A stretch of 20,518 bases of DNA from JANPJV01 sp031425695 (GTDB lineage: Bacteria > Pseudomonadota > Gammaproteobacteria > Xanthomonadales > SZUA-5), in NCBI GenBank assembly GCA_031425695.1, contig JANPJV010000251.1:1-20518 (forward strand), in the 5' to 3' direction. This document shows, in pieces, positions 7,176 to 16,117 of the stretch. The stretch's first letter is position 1, and every line of letters begins with the position of its first letter. Below the pieces are notes generated by a model. That model was given only the letters and a program-made list of their open reading frames with translations, did not search any database and was not told the DNA's origin. A program made the translations under genes and the position numbers.

Positions 7176-10100
7176 ATGCGCCTAGCGTGTCTCAGTCGTT
7201 CGTTGATCGGTCTGGCGCTCGCGCTGGTGAGTGTGGGGGCTTCGGCGCAGGATGACCGAGGTGGATCCTCGGCCGATGCAGCCCGCGCTATTGGCGCCTG
7301 TGACCTTGCCGGAGCGGTTGAGGTCGAGGCGACAGCAGGCACTATGGGCCCGACTGGTTACACGACGGTAAAGGGCGCGTTCGACGCCATCAACGCGGGT
7401 ACGCACCAAGGCGCCATCAACATCGAAGTCTGTTTGAGCACGACCGAAGGTACGACACCGGCGACGCTCAACAGCTCGGGCGCGGGTGCCGCCGTTTACA
7501 CCTCGGTCAATTTACGGCCTCTCGCGGACGGGCTGACGGTTACTGGCAATCCGGCTACCGGCTTGGGCGTGATCCAGCTGAAGGGTGCCGACAATGTAAC
7601 GATCGATGGCGATAACCCGAACAGCGCGGGAACCAATCGCAATCTGACCATTGCAAACACGAATACCACGACAGCCATTGCGGGGTCGGTTATCCGCATC
7701 GCTACCGCCGCTACCGTGGTGACTTCGGCAGACAACAACACGATCCGCAACCTGGTGTTGAACGGGAATGTCACTGCCGGCAACGCGGCAGCGATTACGT
7801 CAGCAACCGGATCATCAAATTCAAGTTTCGTGATCTACGCCGGAGGCAACGGTGGCGCTTCTGCGACCGATGCGCCCACGGCGATTACTTCGGTAACCAC
7901 CAATACCGCGCCGAGTGGCACGACGATCAACAATCTGGTGATCAGCAACAATTCTTTGAATCAGGCAGCGCGCGCCCTGGTTTTCAACGGTGCCGCGGCA
8001 ACTGTTGCCTCCTCGCTGACCATCAGCAACAATCTGATTGGAGCGGACGCGGTCATCGGTACTGTGCCGCCAATCAATGCCCCGAACACCACCATCTACA
8101 CGAAAGGCATCTGGGTTAATGGTGCCAACGGTATCATTATTCAGGGCAATACGGTCAGGAACATTCTTTCCTATGTCGGCACTACCATGACTGCGGTAGA
8201 GCTGGTGGGTGCAATCGGAGCCTCCTTGACGATCGCTGATAACACCATTACAGGGGTGGTGAACAACGGCACTGCCAACATCGTAAAGGGGATACTGATA
8301 AATTCTGCCACCGGTTCCTATCTGGTAGCAGGCAATAGTGTCAGCAATGTGCAGAGCTCCGCTGGAGCATCTGGCACTGCCGGAATCGATGTCGGCGGAT
8401 CGGTCTCCTCGGCAGTGGTCGAGCGCAATCAGATTGCATCGGTCTACAATCGAAGCCCATCCAGCTTCGGCGCTTGGGGATTGAGCGTTTCCGCCGGTAC
8501 CGCGGTCACGGTGCGCAATAACTTCATCAGCGACATCAATGGCGCAATGGCTGGTGGATCGACGTTCAGTACCACCTTCGGATTGATTGGCCTTCGCGTC
8601 AACGCGGGCACCGGCCATCGCATACACAACAACACGGTCAACATGAGCGGGGCGTTGTTCTCCAATGGCACCACCGTGCTGACTGCAGCCTGCGCCATTG
8701 GAGCTACCGGGCTCACCGGTATCGACATGCGTAACAACATCTGCGCCAACACCATGACCGGTAGCGTCGCCAGCACTTCCCATGTTTCCTTGTTCCTGCC
8801 GAGCGGCGGAACAACAGCGATGAATTTGACACTCAACAACAACACCTATTTCGCCGGCCCAGATCCGGTAACGCAGGGAATTGGCCAGGTCGGGACGACC
8901 TTCGGTACGGGTTTCTACCTCGCTAGCGACTTCAATGCAGCCGCGACCACGCCAGCGTCGAACCTGCGCAATTACACCAGCACCTTGCTGACTGCCAATA
9001 CGAATAATGACAATGCGACCATCGTAGTCAATCCGGGGCTGGTCAGTGCGACCAATCTACATATCAATGTAGGCTCGCCCGCACAGAATGCTGGTGCGAC
9101 CATCAGCACTGTAACCAACGATATCGATCAGCAGCTGCGACCGGGCGGCGGTCTGTATGACATCGGCGCGGATGAGGTTGATGGCATCACCCCGCCGGCC
9201 AATGATGTTGCAGCCACGGCATTCATTGACCCGACCAGCGGCGGTTACAAGCTGATCAATTCGCCGTTCTCGCCGCAAGCGTCATTCACGAACATGGGTA
9301 CGACCACCCAGACAAATGTGCAGGTCCGTTACCGAATTTTGAATGCCATGGCGGTCGAGGTTTATAACCAGACTGCCTTGATTCCGTCGATTGCCTTCAA
9401 TGGCGTGGTCACGGTAACGTTCCCAGCGCTGGCGATCTCTGAAGTGGGTAGCTATACGATTTTCGCTACGGCCGAACTGCCGGGCGACACCGTGCCGGCG
9501 AACGACCAAATCAGTGGAACCTTGCTGATGAGCGGTCCGCTGGCTGGAGCGTATACGGTTGGCACTGGTGGGACCTTTACATCGCTCACCAACTCCGGCG
9601 GACTGTTCCAGACGATCAATGGCCTCGGTGCCTCGGCAAACCTGTCGGTCACCATCACTTCCGACCTCACCGGCGAGACCGGTACCAACGCGCTCAATCA
9701 GATCGCTGGCGGCTTCGCGCTTTCGATCCAACCCACTGGCGCTCGCGTAGTGACCGGGGCAAGCCCCGCGGCTGCGTTGATCGACCTGAATGGCGCGGAC
9801 GGTGTCACCATCGACGGGTTGAATCTTGGTGGAAACAGCTTGTTGATCAGGAATACCGCGAACGGAACCGTGCGTCTGATAAATGACGCATCCAACAACA
9901 TCGTGCGAAACCTGACGCTGGAAACGGCTACCGGGTTCACCAGCGTCAATGTCTCGACGGGTACGACCACTGGCAACGACGACAACCTGATCACCCGAAA
10001 CGTCATTCGCTCCCGCACCGACGTCATCAGCCTTCCGTTCAATGGCGTTGGGTCATTCGCGACCTTGCCGGGTGCGGTCAATTCCAATCTGGTGATCTCG

Positions 10101-13100
10101 GATAACCTGATTCAAGAATTCAGCGGCAGCGGCATCGTGGTCAACCCGGGTACTGAAAACGTCACGATCACCGGGAATACCATTACGCAATTAACGGTCC
10201 GCGGCAGCGCGGTTGTCGGTATCAATCACTTTGGCTCGACGGGCACCAACCTGGTATCGCGCAACACGATCCGTGACTTCTCGAACAGTGGTTCATTCGC
10301 GACGGACGGCATGATTTTCCGCGATGCACGCGCAACCACGGTTTCCCGTAACCGGATCTTCAACTTCTCCAATGCTCCTGGTGCGACTGGCACCATTGGC
10401 GGTATTGGTTCGCTGGGATCTTCGGCGGGCGCGGCATTGACGGCCCTCACAATCATCAACAACATGGTGACGATTGCTCCGGCCAATGCGAGTAATCAGG
10501 TGATCTGGGGTATTTATGACTTCGGCTTTGCCAGTAACATCTTCACTGCCGACCACAACTCGGTATTCGTGGGCGGTACCAGCTCCGGAACGAGTGCCAG
10601 CTGGGCGATCGTGCGTCGTAACTCCGCGCCGACGACCTACACCACCAGAAACAACCTTGCCTTCAACGCTCGCTCGGGAACCGGCAATCACTTTGCTGCC
10701 GGCGACCAGTCAGCAAACACCGGCACTTTTGTGTCGAACTTCAACTCCTATGCCGGGACTGGCACGACCGCCGCGAGTTTCATGGATCTTGGTACAGCGG
10801 CGGCGGGCACTGCGGTCAGCTTCGCGACTTGGCAGGCGGGTCCGCCCGCACGTGACGCCAACTCGATTGCCGGTACGACCGCCAGCTTCGTGTCTAGCGA
10901 CATATTTGTCGATACCGTTACCGGCGACCTTCATCTGAAGCCCACCGCTGGCACGGTGCTGGACGGCGGTACGCCGCTCGCCGGGGTCACCACTGATTTC
11001 GACAATGACGCGCGATCTGCGACGACCCCCGATATCGGCGCCGATGAGCTGGTGGTGAACTACACAGTCGGTGGCAACGTCACCGGCCTTCTCGGTTCCG
11101 GTCTGGTGTTGCAGAACACTGGCGGTGACAACCTGCCCATCAGTGCCAACGGTGCATTCACCTTCACCACACCGGTGGCGAGTGGAGCGCTGTACGCGGT
11201 CACGGTTTCAACGCAGCCTGGTGCTCCGGCGCAGACCTGCCTGGTCACCAATGGCAGCGGCACCATCGCGTCCGCCAACGTCACGAATGTAGCGGTCAAT
11301 TGCACGACCAATACCTACACTATCGGCGGCACCGTCACCGGCCTCGCCGGCACGGGCTTGGTGTTGCAGAACAACCTCGGCAATGACCTGCCAGTTGGCG
11401 CCAATGGCGCGTTCGTGTTCACCACGCCGGTGGCGAGTGGGGCGGCTTACTCGGTGACGGTCCTCACCCAACCGGGCACTCCAACGCAGACCTGCCTGGT
11501 TACCAACGGCAGCGGCACGGTCACCAATGCCAACGTCACCGATGTGTCCGTCAATTGCATGACCAACACGTTCACGGTCGGCGGTACGCTCTCGGGCTTG
11601 GCGGCCAGCAGCAGCCTGATCCTGCAGAACAACGGTGGCGACAACTTGCCGCTCGGCAGCAATGGGAACTTCACGTTTGCGACGCCGGTCGCGAGTGGGT
11701 CGAACTACGCGGTGACTGTCTCCTCGCAGCCCGGGGCACCGGCGCAGACCTGTCTGGTCAGCAACGGCACCGGCACGGTCACCAATGCCAACGTCACCAA
11801 CGTGGTGGTCAATTGCACGACCAACACGTACACGGTCGGCGGCACTGTCACCGGGCTCTCTGGTACCGGATTGACCTTGCAGAACAACGGTGGCAATACC
11901 CTCGCGGTCGCCTCGAACGGGGCGTTTACATTTACCGCGCCGGTGGCGAGCGGGGCCAATTACGTGGTCACTGTCCTGGCGCAGCCCGGTACCCCGACGC
12001 AGACCTGCGTGGTCACCAACGGCAGCGGCACCATCACCAACGCCAACGTCACCAACATCGCGGTCAATTGCACGACCAACACGTACACGATTGGCGGGAC
12101 CGTAAGCGGCCTCTCCGGTACGGGCCTGGTATTGCGCAACAACGGTGGCGACAACCTGCCGATCAGTGCCAACGGTACGTTTACCTTCACCACTCCGGTG
12201 GCGAGCGGGACGACCTACCTGGTTACGGCGTTTACGCAGCCCAGCAGCCCGACGCAGACGTGTACGGTGACCAATGAAACCGGCACGGTCACGAATGCGA
12301 ACGTTACCAATGTCGCGGTCACTTGCACGACCAACACCTTTACGGTGGGCGGTACGGTCAGCGGGCTGACGGGCACTGGTCTCGTGCTGCAGAACAACGG
12401 CGGCAACAACCTGTCGATCAGTGGCAACGGCGCGTTTACCTTCACCACTCCGGTGGCGAGCGGCGCGGCTTACTCGGTGACCGTTTCCACGCAACCGGGT
12501 ACGCCGACGCAGACCTGCTCGGTCACGAACGGCACCGGCACCATCGCTGCTGCCAACGTCACCAACGTCACCGTAGCGTGCACCAACGACAACACCGCCC
12601 CGACCGTCACACCGGTTGCAGTGACTCGCCGCGCTGGTGACCTGGTCAGCAACTCGACCATCGCCAATGTCAACGATGCCGAGGATGCGGAGAACACCCT
12701 GGCAGTCACGATCGTCGGCAGCACGACGGTCAACGGCGTCACCGTGAGCGGCATCGCAGTCAGTGCAGCAGGTGTGGTCACGGCCAATGTGGTCGCGGCC
12801 TGTGGGGCGACCAGCCCGGCGAACTTCACCCTGCGCGTGACCGATTCCGGGAGCTTGTTCGCGGAGGCCACGCTGAGCGTGACGGTGAATCCGAACCTGG
12901 CACCGGTGCTGACTTATACGAGCCCGCAGTCGGTGGTACTCGCCCAGGGACTGACGATCAACCCGGCAACAGGTCCAACCGACACCGGTCCGATCTCCGG
13001 CATCACGCTCCTCAGCCAGGGCACCTACACGGGTGGCATCAGCGTCAACAACACCACCGGCGTGGTTACCCTGACCTCGGCGGCACCGGCAGGAACGCAC

Positions 13101-13913
13101 ACCTTGACGATTCGGGCAGCGGACAGTTGTTCGTTGAATACCGATGCGCCGATCACGCTGACGGTCACGCCGTCGGCCGATCTGTCGATCGTCAAGCAGA
13201 GCTCGCTGGCGCTGCTGTCGGGCGGGATGATCCAGTACACGATCACGGCGTCGAATCCGGGTCCGAGCGCCGTCACCGGGGCGCGGGTCGAGGATGTCTT
13301 CGCAGGCTCGCTGACCGGTGTGAGCTGGACCTGCGCCGGCACCAACACGGCCACCTGTACGGCGAGTGGAACTGGCAACATCAACCAGCTCGTGAACCTG
13401 CCGGTCAATTCAACGGTGGTGTTCTCGATTACTGCCAACGTGGTCCAACCGTTGCCGCAGAACATCAGCAACACGGCAACCATCACGCCACCGGTCGCAG
13501 TACCTGATCCGGTTCCCGGCAACAACACGTCGACTGTAAATGACCAGCTGTTCATCTTCCGGAATGGCTTCGAAGACACGGGCACGTTGCTGGCATCGAC
13601 CAAGCGCCTGCCTCTGGCGCGCGCCGGCATCACCGAGAGCCTGTTGCTCCCGCGTGATTCCGCCGCAATGGCAGCGATCGACGCGCAGCCGGTCGAGTTC
13701 GCATCGTTCGACGTCGATGGCGTCGTCGCAGTGATGCAGGCACGTCGCCTCGGCGGCGAAGTTGAAGTGCGGCTCCTGAAGCTGCATCGCAACGGAACCT
13801 GGACGGTCGGTAGCTGGAACGCCCTCGGCACCGCGGCGATCAACTTCGAGTGGTCGAACGTGGGTGCGGCCGGCACCAGCGAGGTCACCGCCGGGTTGCG
13901 AATCGGGTTCTGA
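7176..13913 (+). CDS. Giant exported beta-helix / tandem-repeat surface protein
   Basis: A predicted exported or surface protein of 2245 residues with no recognised enzymatic motif. A Sec signal peptide ends at about ASA|Q (residue 25). Residues about 45-665 and 790-1290 are two related parallel beta-helix regions, each containing GADxVTIDG and ending in DIGADE. Between them is a CARDB-like segment (about 670-790). Six tandem 85-residue repeats occupy 1296-1806. Two Ig- or cadherin-like regions follow (about 1807-2000), then a DUF11 domain (about 2001-2120, ADLSIVKQSS ... NPGPSAVTGARVEDVF). FRNGFE comes at about 2128 and a roughly 110-residue tail ends in IRIGF-like GLRIGF. FRNGFE-type motifs near the C-terminus recur in secreted proteins of Xanthomonadales, from memory. 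The ATG has AGGGG about 8 bases upstream. Adhesion or a cell-surface role is an inference from architecture. Transcription ends at the hairpin at 13939. Confidence 0.92.
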   Translation: MRLACLSRSLIGLALALVSVGASAQDDRGGSSADAARAIGACDLAGAVEVEATAGTMGPTGYTTVKGAFDAINAGTHQGAINIEVCLSTTEGTTPATLNSSGAGAAVYTSVNLRPLADGLTVTGNPATGLGVIQLKGADNVTIDGDNPNSAGTNRNLTIANTNTTTAIAGSVIRIATAATVVTSADNNTIRNLVLNGNVTAGNAAAITSATGSSNSSFVIYAGGNGGASATDAPTAITSVTTNTAPSGTTINNLVISNNSLNQAARALVFNGAAATVASSLTISNNLIGADAVIGTVPPINAPNTTIYTKGIWVNGANGIIIQGNTVRNILSYVGTTMTAVELVGAIGASLTIADNTITGVVNNGTANIVKGILINSATGSYLVAGNSVSNVQSSAGASGTAGIDVGGSVSSAVVERNQIASVYNRSPSSFGAWGLSVSAGTAVTVRNNFISDINGAMAGGSTFSTTFGLIGLRVNAGTGHRIHNNTVNMSGALFSNGTTVLTAACAIGATGLTGIDMRNNICANTMTGSVASTSHVSLFLPSGGTTAMNLTLNNNTYFAGPDPVTQGIGQVGTTFGTGFYLASDFNAAATTPASNLRNYTSTLLTANTNNDNATIVVNPGLVSATNLHINVGSPAQNAGATISTVTNDIDQQLRPGGGLYDIGADEVDGITPPANDVAATAFIDPTSGGYKLINSPFSPQASFTNMGTTTQTNVQVRYRILNAMAVEVYNQTALIPSIAFNGVVTVTFPALAISEVGSYTIFATAELPGDTVPANDQISGTLLMSGPLAGAYTVGTGGTFTSLTNSGGLFQTINGLGASANLSVTITSDLTGETGTNALNQIAGGFALSIQPTGARVVTGASPAAALIDLNGADGVTIDGLNLGGNSLLIRNTANGTVRLINDASNNIVRNLTLETATGFTSVNVSTGTTTGNDDNLITRNVIRSRTDVISLPFNGVGSFATLPGAVNSNLVISDNLIQEFSGSGIVVNPGTENVTITGNTITQLTVRGSAVVGINHFGSTGTNLVSRNTIRDFSNSGSFATDGMIFRDARATTVSRNRIFNFSNAPGATGTIGGIGSLGSSAGAALTALTIINNMVTIAPANASNQVIWGIYDFGFASNIFTADHNSVFVGGTSSGTSASWAIVRRNSAPTTYTTRNNLAFNARSGTGNHFAAGDQSANTGTFVSNFNSYAGTGTTAASFMDLGTAAAGTAVSFATWQAGPPARDANSIAGTTASFVSSDIFVDTVTGDLHLKPTAGTVLDGGTPLAGVTTDFDNDARSATTPDIGADELVVNYTVGGNVTGLLGSGLVLQNTGGDNLPISANGAFTFTTPVASGALYAVTVSTQPGAPAQTCLVTNGSGTIASANVTNVAVNCTTNTYTIGGTVTGLAGTGLVLQNNLGNDLPVGANGAFVFTTPVASGAAYSVTVLTQPGTPTQTCLVTNGSGTVTNANVTDVSVNCMTNTFTVGGTLSGLAASSSLILQNNGGDNLPLGSNGNFTFATPVASGSNYAVTVSSQPGAPAQTCLVSNGTGTVTNANVTNVVVNCTTNTYTVGGTVTGLSGTGLTLQNNGGNTLAVASNGAFTFTAPVASGANYVVTVLAQPGTPTQTCVVTNGSGTITNANVTNIAVNCTTNTYTIGGTVSGLSGTGLVLRNNGGDNLPISANGTFTFTTPVASGTTYLVTAFTQPSSPTQTCTVTNETGTVTNANVTNVAVTCTTNTFTVGGTVSGLTGTGLVLQNNGGNNLSISGNGAFTFTTPVASGAAYSVTVSTQPGTPTQTCSVTNGTGTIAAANVTNVTVACTNDNTAPTVTPVAVTRRAGDLVSNSTIANVNDAEDAENTLAVTIVGSTTVNGVTVSGIAVSAAGVVTANVVAACGATSPANFTLRVTDSGSLFAEATLSVTVNPNLAPVLTYTSPQSVVLAQGLTINPATGPTDTGPISGITLLSQGTYTGGISVNNTTGVVTLTSAAPAGTHTLTIRAADSCSLNTDAPITLTVTPSADLSIVKQSSLALLSGGMIQYTITASNPGPSAVTGARVEDVFAGSLTGVSWTCAGTNTATCTASGTGNINQLVNLPVNSTVVFSITANVVQPLPQNISNTATITPPVAVPDPVPGNNTSTVNDQLFIFRNGFEDTGTLLASTKRLPLARAGITESLLLPRDSAAMAAIDAQPVEFASFDVDGVVAVMQARRLGGEVEVRLLKLHRNGTWTVGSWNALGTAAINFEWSNVGAAGTSEVTAGLRIGF
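11061..12593 (+). repeat. Six tandem 255-bp coding repeats
   Basis: In-frame repeats start at 11061, 11316, 11571, 11829, 12084 and 12339. Each is 255 bp (85 codons) except the third, which has one extra codon. Each copy begins YTVGG or FTVGG, carries GLVLQNNGGDNL and TTPVASG, and has two cysteines (QTC and VNC or similar near the end) about 25 residues apart. These could form a disulfide in an exported domain. Long stretches are almost identical in DNA, so copy number could change by recombination and short-read assembly could collapse the array. Confidence 0.95.
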
Positions 13914-13938
13914 TTCGTAGCCTGCTGCTAAAGAAAAG

Positions 13939-13963
13939 ACGGGCCGCGAGGCCCGTTTTTTTT
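13939..13963 (+). terminator. Intrinsic terminator after the giant protein gene
   Basis: ACGGGCC (13939-13945), loop GCGA and GGCCCGT (13950-13956) form a perfect 7-bp stem followed by a run of eight T (13956-13963), 25 bases after the stop codon. This is a textbook intrinsic terminator on the plus strand. Confidence 0.92.
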
Positions 13964-14291
13964 GGCGACGGTCGTGGCGATCAATTTGCCGTCATTCAGG
14001 GTTACAAGTCATCGAAATTATTCCGGCCTTGACGTCCGCGCATGTCGGGTGGGGGCGGTTCGCAGCGCGTGACTTGCTTGCGAGCTCGCGCCCGCGAGGT
14101 CTATTACGCATGGAGCCCAAGACAGACCCGCTGCGAGAAAGCGTACCTCCGTGAGACTTGTCAGGCGACTCTCGATTTTTTTGATCGAGACAGCCCAAGC
14201 CAGCGTCTGAATCGAAAATGAAAGATCAGCTGACCCAGATCAGAGTGTTGCGCGTCGCCTGTCCGAATCTCTGAAGCTGTTTAAAGAATTG
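13964..14291. other. Intergenic stretch without a gene
   Basis: The gap between the giant protein gene and the small secreted protein gene is 417 bases with terminators at both edges. Between them I see no convincing coding frame. The only structure is a hairpin with 7-bp arms, TCTCGAT at 14170-14176 and ATCGAGA at 14184-14190, around a T-rich loop, plus a short direct repeat AGATCAG shortly after it. Both flanking genes converge here, so no promoter is required in this gap. Confidence 0.6.
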
Positions 14292-14317
14292 ACGCGGCGG
14301 CCTCGCGGCCGCCGCGT
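14292..14317 (-). terminator. GC-rich hairpin, probable terminator of the small secreted protein gene
   Basis: ACGCGGCGGCC (14292-14302) and GGCCGCCGCGT (14307-14317) make a perfect 11-bp stem with a GCGA loop on the minus strand. It lies 13 bases beyond the stop codon at 14331. The sequence after the stem on the minus strand is CAATTCTTTAAA, a broken T-tract, so termination may be imperfect. The core GGCC-GCGA-GGCC is the same as in the plus-strand terminator at 13939. Confidence 0.65.
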
Positions 14318-14330
14318 AACGACATTCCCA

Positions 14331-14687
14331 TCAAAACTGATATGTCACGCTCACCCAGGCCGCACTGGTCGCGGCAGTGCCGGCACCCGGATACGCATGG
14401 CTGCCGATGCGAAACGCCTTCTTGTCTTGCGATTCGCGAACGATGGCGACGGTGCAGGCGGTTGCGTCACCGCCGCCGCCGTCGCGCCAGCAGCTGGCAA
14501 CCAGGAACTTGGGCTCGCGCCGCGCGAGCAAGCGGTAGTTGCCGTTCTTTCCCAAGAATGCACAGTCGGCCGCTTTTCCGAAGGTGAGCTTCGGCATCGC
14601 GCCGATGCCGTCGATCGTGCAGTGGATCGTCTCCGCGGCGAGCGGGCACGCCAACAGGGCGGTCAAAGCGAGAATGCAGTACTTCAT
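14331..14687 (-). CDS. Small secreted protein with four mature cysteines
   Basis: I do not recognise this 118-residue protein. It begins with a clear Sec signal peptide (MKYCILALTALLACPLAAET), cleaved around residue 19. The mature part has four cysteines (in IHC, ADCAF, ASCW and TACTV), suggesting two disulfides in the periplasm or outside the cell, and it ends in SVTYQF. I choose the ATG whose first base is 14687 because GAGGAG lies 6 bases upstream on the minus strand and the signal peptide starts there; the frame is open 14 codons further. The gene is downstream of the subtilisin-like protease on the same strand, 96 bases after it, with a hairpin between them. Co-expression is possible. 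A substrate or inhibitor role cannot be shown. Confidence 0.82.
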   Translation of the reverse strand: MKYCILALTALLACPLAAETIHCTIDGIGAMPKLTFGKAADCAFLGKNGNYRLLARREPKFLVASCWRDGGGGDATACTVAIVRESQDKKAFRIGSHAYPGAGTAATSAAWVSVTYQF

Positions 14688-14733
14688 GAAGTTCTCCTCG
14701 AAGTTGGTGAGGTTCGTTAATGCCGTCAATCAA

Positions 14734-14773
14734 GCGAAACGGCCCTCTCGGCGATTACGGGAAGGCCGTTCGC
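14734..14773 (-). terminator. Hairpin between the protease gene and the small secreted gene
   Basis: GCGAAACGGCC (14734-14744) pairs with GGCCGTTCGC (14764-14773) except for one bulged A, leaving a 19-base loop. It begins 10 bases beyond the stop codon of the minus-strand protease gene. The following minus-strand sequence, TTGATTGACGG, has few T, so this may be a weak terminator or a processing or stability element. Confidence 0.4.
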
Positions 14774-14783
14774 GTTGGCAGGT

Positions 14784-15971
14784 TCAAGGCGCCTGGACCA
14801 GCCCATTGCCATGGCTGCTAGGATCGAACGAATTCAAGCCCTGGACGCGCGCGTTAGCGATGAGCTTGGCAAGGACCGTGCTCGCGCGTTTCGGCAGTTG
14901 GCTGGCATTGATTGCCTGCCACCAAAGGGCGGCCACGCCGGCGACGTGCGGGCAGGCCATGCTGGTGCCCTGGAAAGCCACCAGGCCGCCGCCAGCCTTT
15001 GCCGACAGCACATTCATTCCAGGAGCGACGAGCTCGCATGAGATGTTGGAGAAGGGCGCGAGATTCAGGGTTCCACCAGCGCTCCCGATGGCACCGACGG
15101 AGACCACGCCGTCCGCTGCGGCGGGCAGCGAGCAGTGGATCGGCATGCCGGGGTGCTGGCTTTCATTGCCGCTCGCAGCCACCACGATCGTGCCGGGGCC
15201 GAACGATTCCTGCGATTCGACAAAGTCCATGATTGAATCGAATGCACGCAGATTCGCCATGAAGGCCTGCAGGGCCGCCGAGGTTGCCTGCGCGATCGGA
15301 TAACCCTCCTGCTCGATGAGATATTTCACGAAGCCGGGGAAGTCGAAGCCGATCGACATCGAGATCACCCGCGCCTGGTTGCGCACCGCCCACTGGATGC
15401 CATTGAAGAGCATCAGTGAATCGCCGCCGCCTTCGGCATCGAGTACCTTGCCGATGAGCGCCTCTTTCACGCCGCGCGCCACTCCGATGCGGATGCCACC
15501 GACGTCGCGTCCGAAAATCGTTCCGGCGCAATGCGTTCCATGGCCATTGTCATCGCCGCGCCCGGTCCCGGTGAAGTCCTCCTCGGTCAGCGTGACCCCG
15601 TTGAACGCGACATGCGCCGCATCGATGCCGGTATCGAGAACGGCGACACGTATCCCGGCGCCATCGAAGGCTGATTTGTCGGCGCCGATGGCACCGATGC
15701 CCCAGTTGACAGCCACCGCGGCGTCGGCTTCGGCTTGGCTGTCGAGCGGCTTGAGCAAGCGCGTCGGGATCCTCGGCGCAATCGCAGCGACTTCCGGATC
15801 ACGCGCAATGTCGCGCAACTGCCCGGGCGAAACCGAAACTGCTTCGACGCGCAGTTCGGCGGGTGCCGCCATGCCCGCCGTCGCTGGCGCTGCGCCCGCG
15901 GTTGCTCTCGTGTGTGCGAGCGGGCCAGCCATGCGCGGACGGCCCATTTTTCGAACGACTACATAGTCCAT
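14784..15971 (-). CDS. Subtilisin-like serine protease (S8) without signal peptide
   Basis: A 395-residue peptidase of the subtilase family. The catalytic triad is complete: D113 in VLDTGID, H144 in NGHGTHCAG and S337 in GTSMACPHVAG, with oxyanion N269 in AASGNES. Residues about 40-75 look like a very short I9-type propeptide (RVEAVSVSPGQLRDIARDPE). The N-terminus (MDYVVVRKMGRPRMAG) has no hydrophobic segment, so the protein is probably cytoplasmic or leaves by a non-Sec route; this is unusual, since most bacterial subtilases are exported. The ATG at 15971 has AAAGGAG with 6 bases of spacing on the minus strand. The gene is divergent from the membrane pYEATS-like gene, with 146 bases between the start codons. 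No membrane segment or C-terminal add-on is visible. Enzyme class is secure; the substrate is unknown. Confidence 0.95.
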   Translation of the reverse strand: MDYVVVRKMGRPRMAGPLAHTRATAGAAPATAGMAAPAELRVEAVSVSPGQLRDIARDPEVAAIAPRIPTRLLKPLDSQAEADAAVAVNWGIGAIGADKSAFDGAGIRVAVLDTGIDAAHVAFNGVTLTEEDFTGTGRGDDNGHGTHCAGTIFGRDVGGIRIGVARGVKEALIGKVLDAEGGGDSLMLFNGIQWAVRNQARVISMSIGFDFPGFVKYLIEQEGYPIAQATSAALQAFMANLRAFDSIMDFVESQESFGPGTIVVAASGNESQHPGMPIHCSLPAAADGVVSVGAIGSAGGTLNLAPFSNISCELVAPGMNVLSAKAGGGLVAFQGTSMACPHVAGVAALWWQAINASQLPKRASTVLAKLIANARVQGLNSFDPSSHGNGLVQAP

Positions 15972-16029
15972 GTCGAACTCCTTTCGTCGAGCGTGAGTGC
16001 TCGCGAGATGAGTCCGTCGACGGGAGGAA

Positions 16030-16067
16030 TCCTCGCACCGGTCGGGTTGCTGCGGTCGGTGCGAGGA
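16030..16067. promoter_or_regulatory. Perfect 11-bp inverted repeat in the divergent control region
   Basis: TCCTCGCACCG (16030-16040) and CGGTGCGAGGA (16057-16067) are perfect inverted arms separated by 16 bases. They lie in the middle of the 146-base gap between the protease start (15971) and the membrane protein start (16118). The spacer itself holds GGTCGG twice. The element could be an operator controlling both genes, or a hairpin in one of the leaders. Confidence 0.5.
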
Positions 16068-16117
16068 ATGGCTCGCTGGAGGGACTTGCTGAGGCCCACC
16101 CGACAGATGGAATCCCG

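Noticed and set aside
11061..12593. CRISPR-like array because of regular repeats
   Set aside because: The 255-bp repeats are contiguous, in frame and coding, with no spacers.
11208..13100. Long minus-strand open frame opposite the tandem repeats
   Set aside because: It is an antisense product of repetitive GC-rich coding DNA: no start context, no recognisable domains, and rich in Arg, Asp and His as such frames usually are.
13992..14198. Small minus-strand frame in the intergenic stretch before the small secreted gene
   Set aside because: No ribosome site, no recognisable composition or motif, and it runs through a hairpin.
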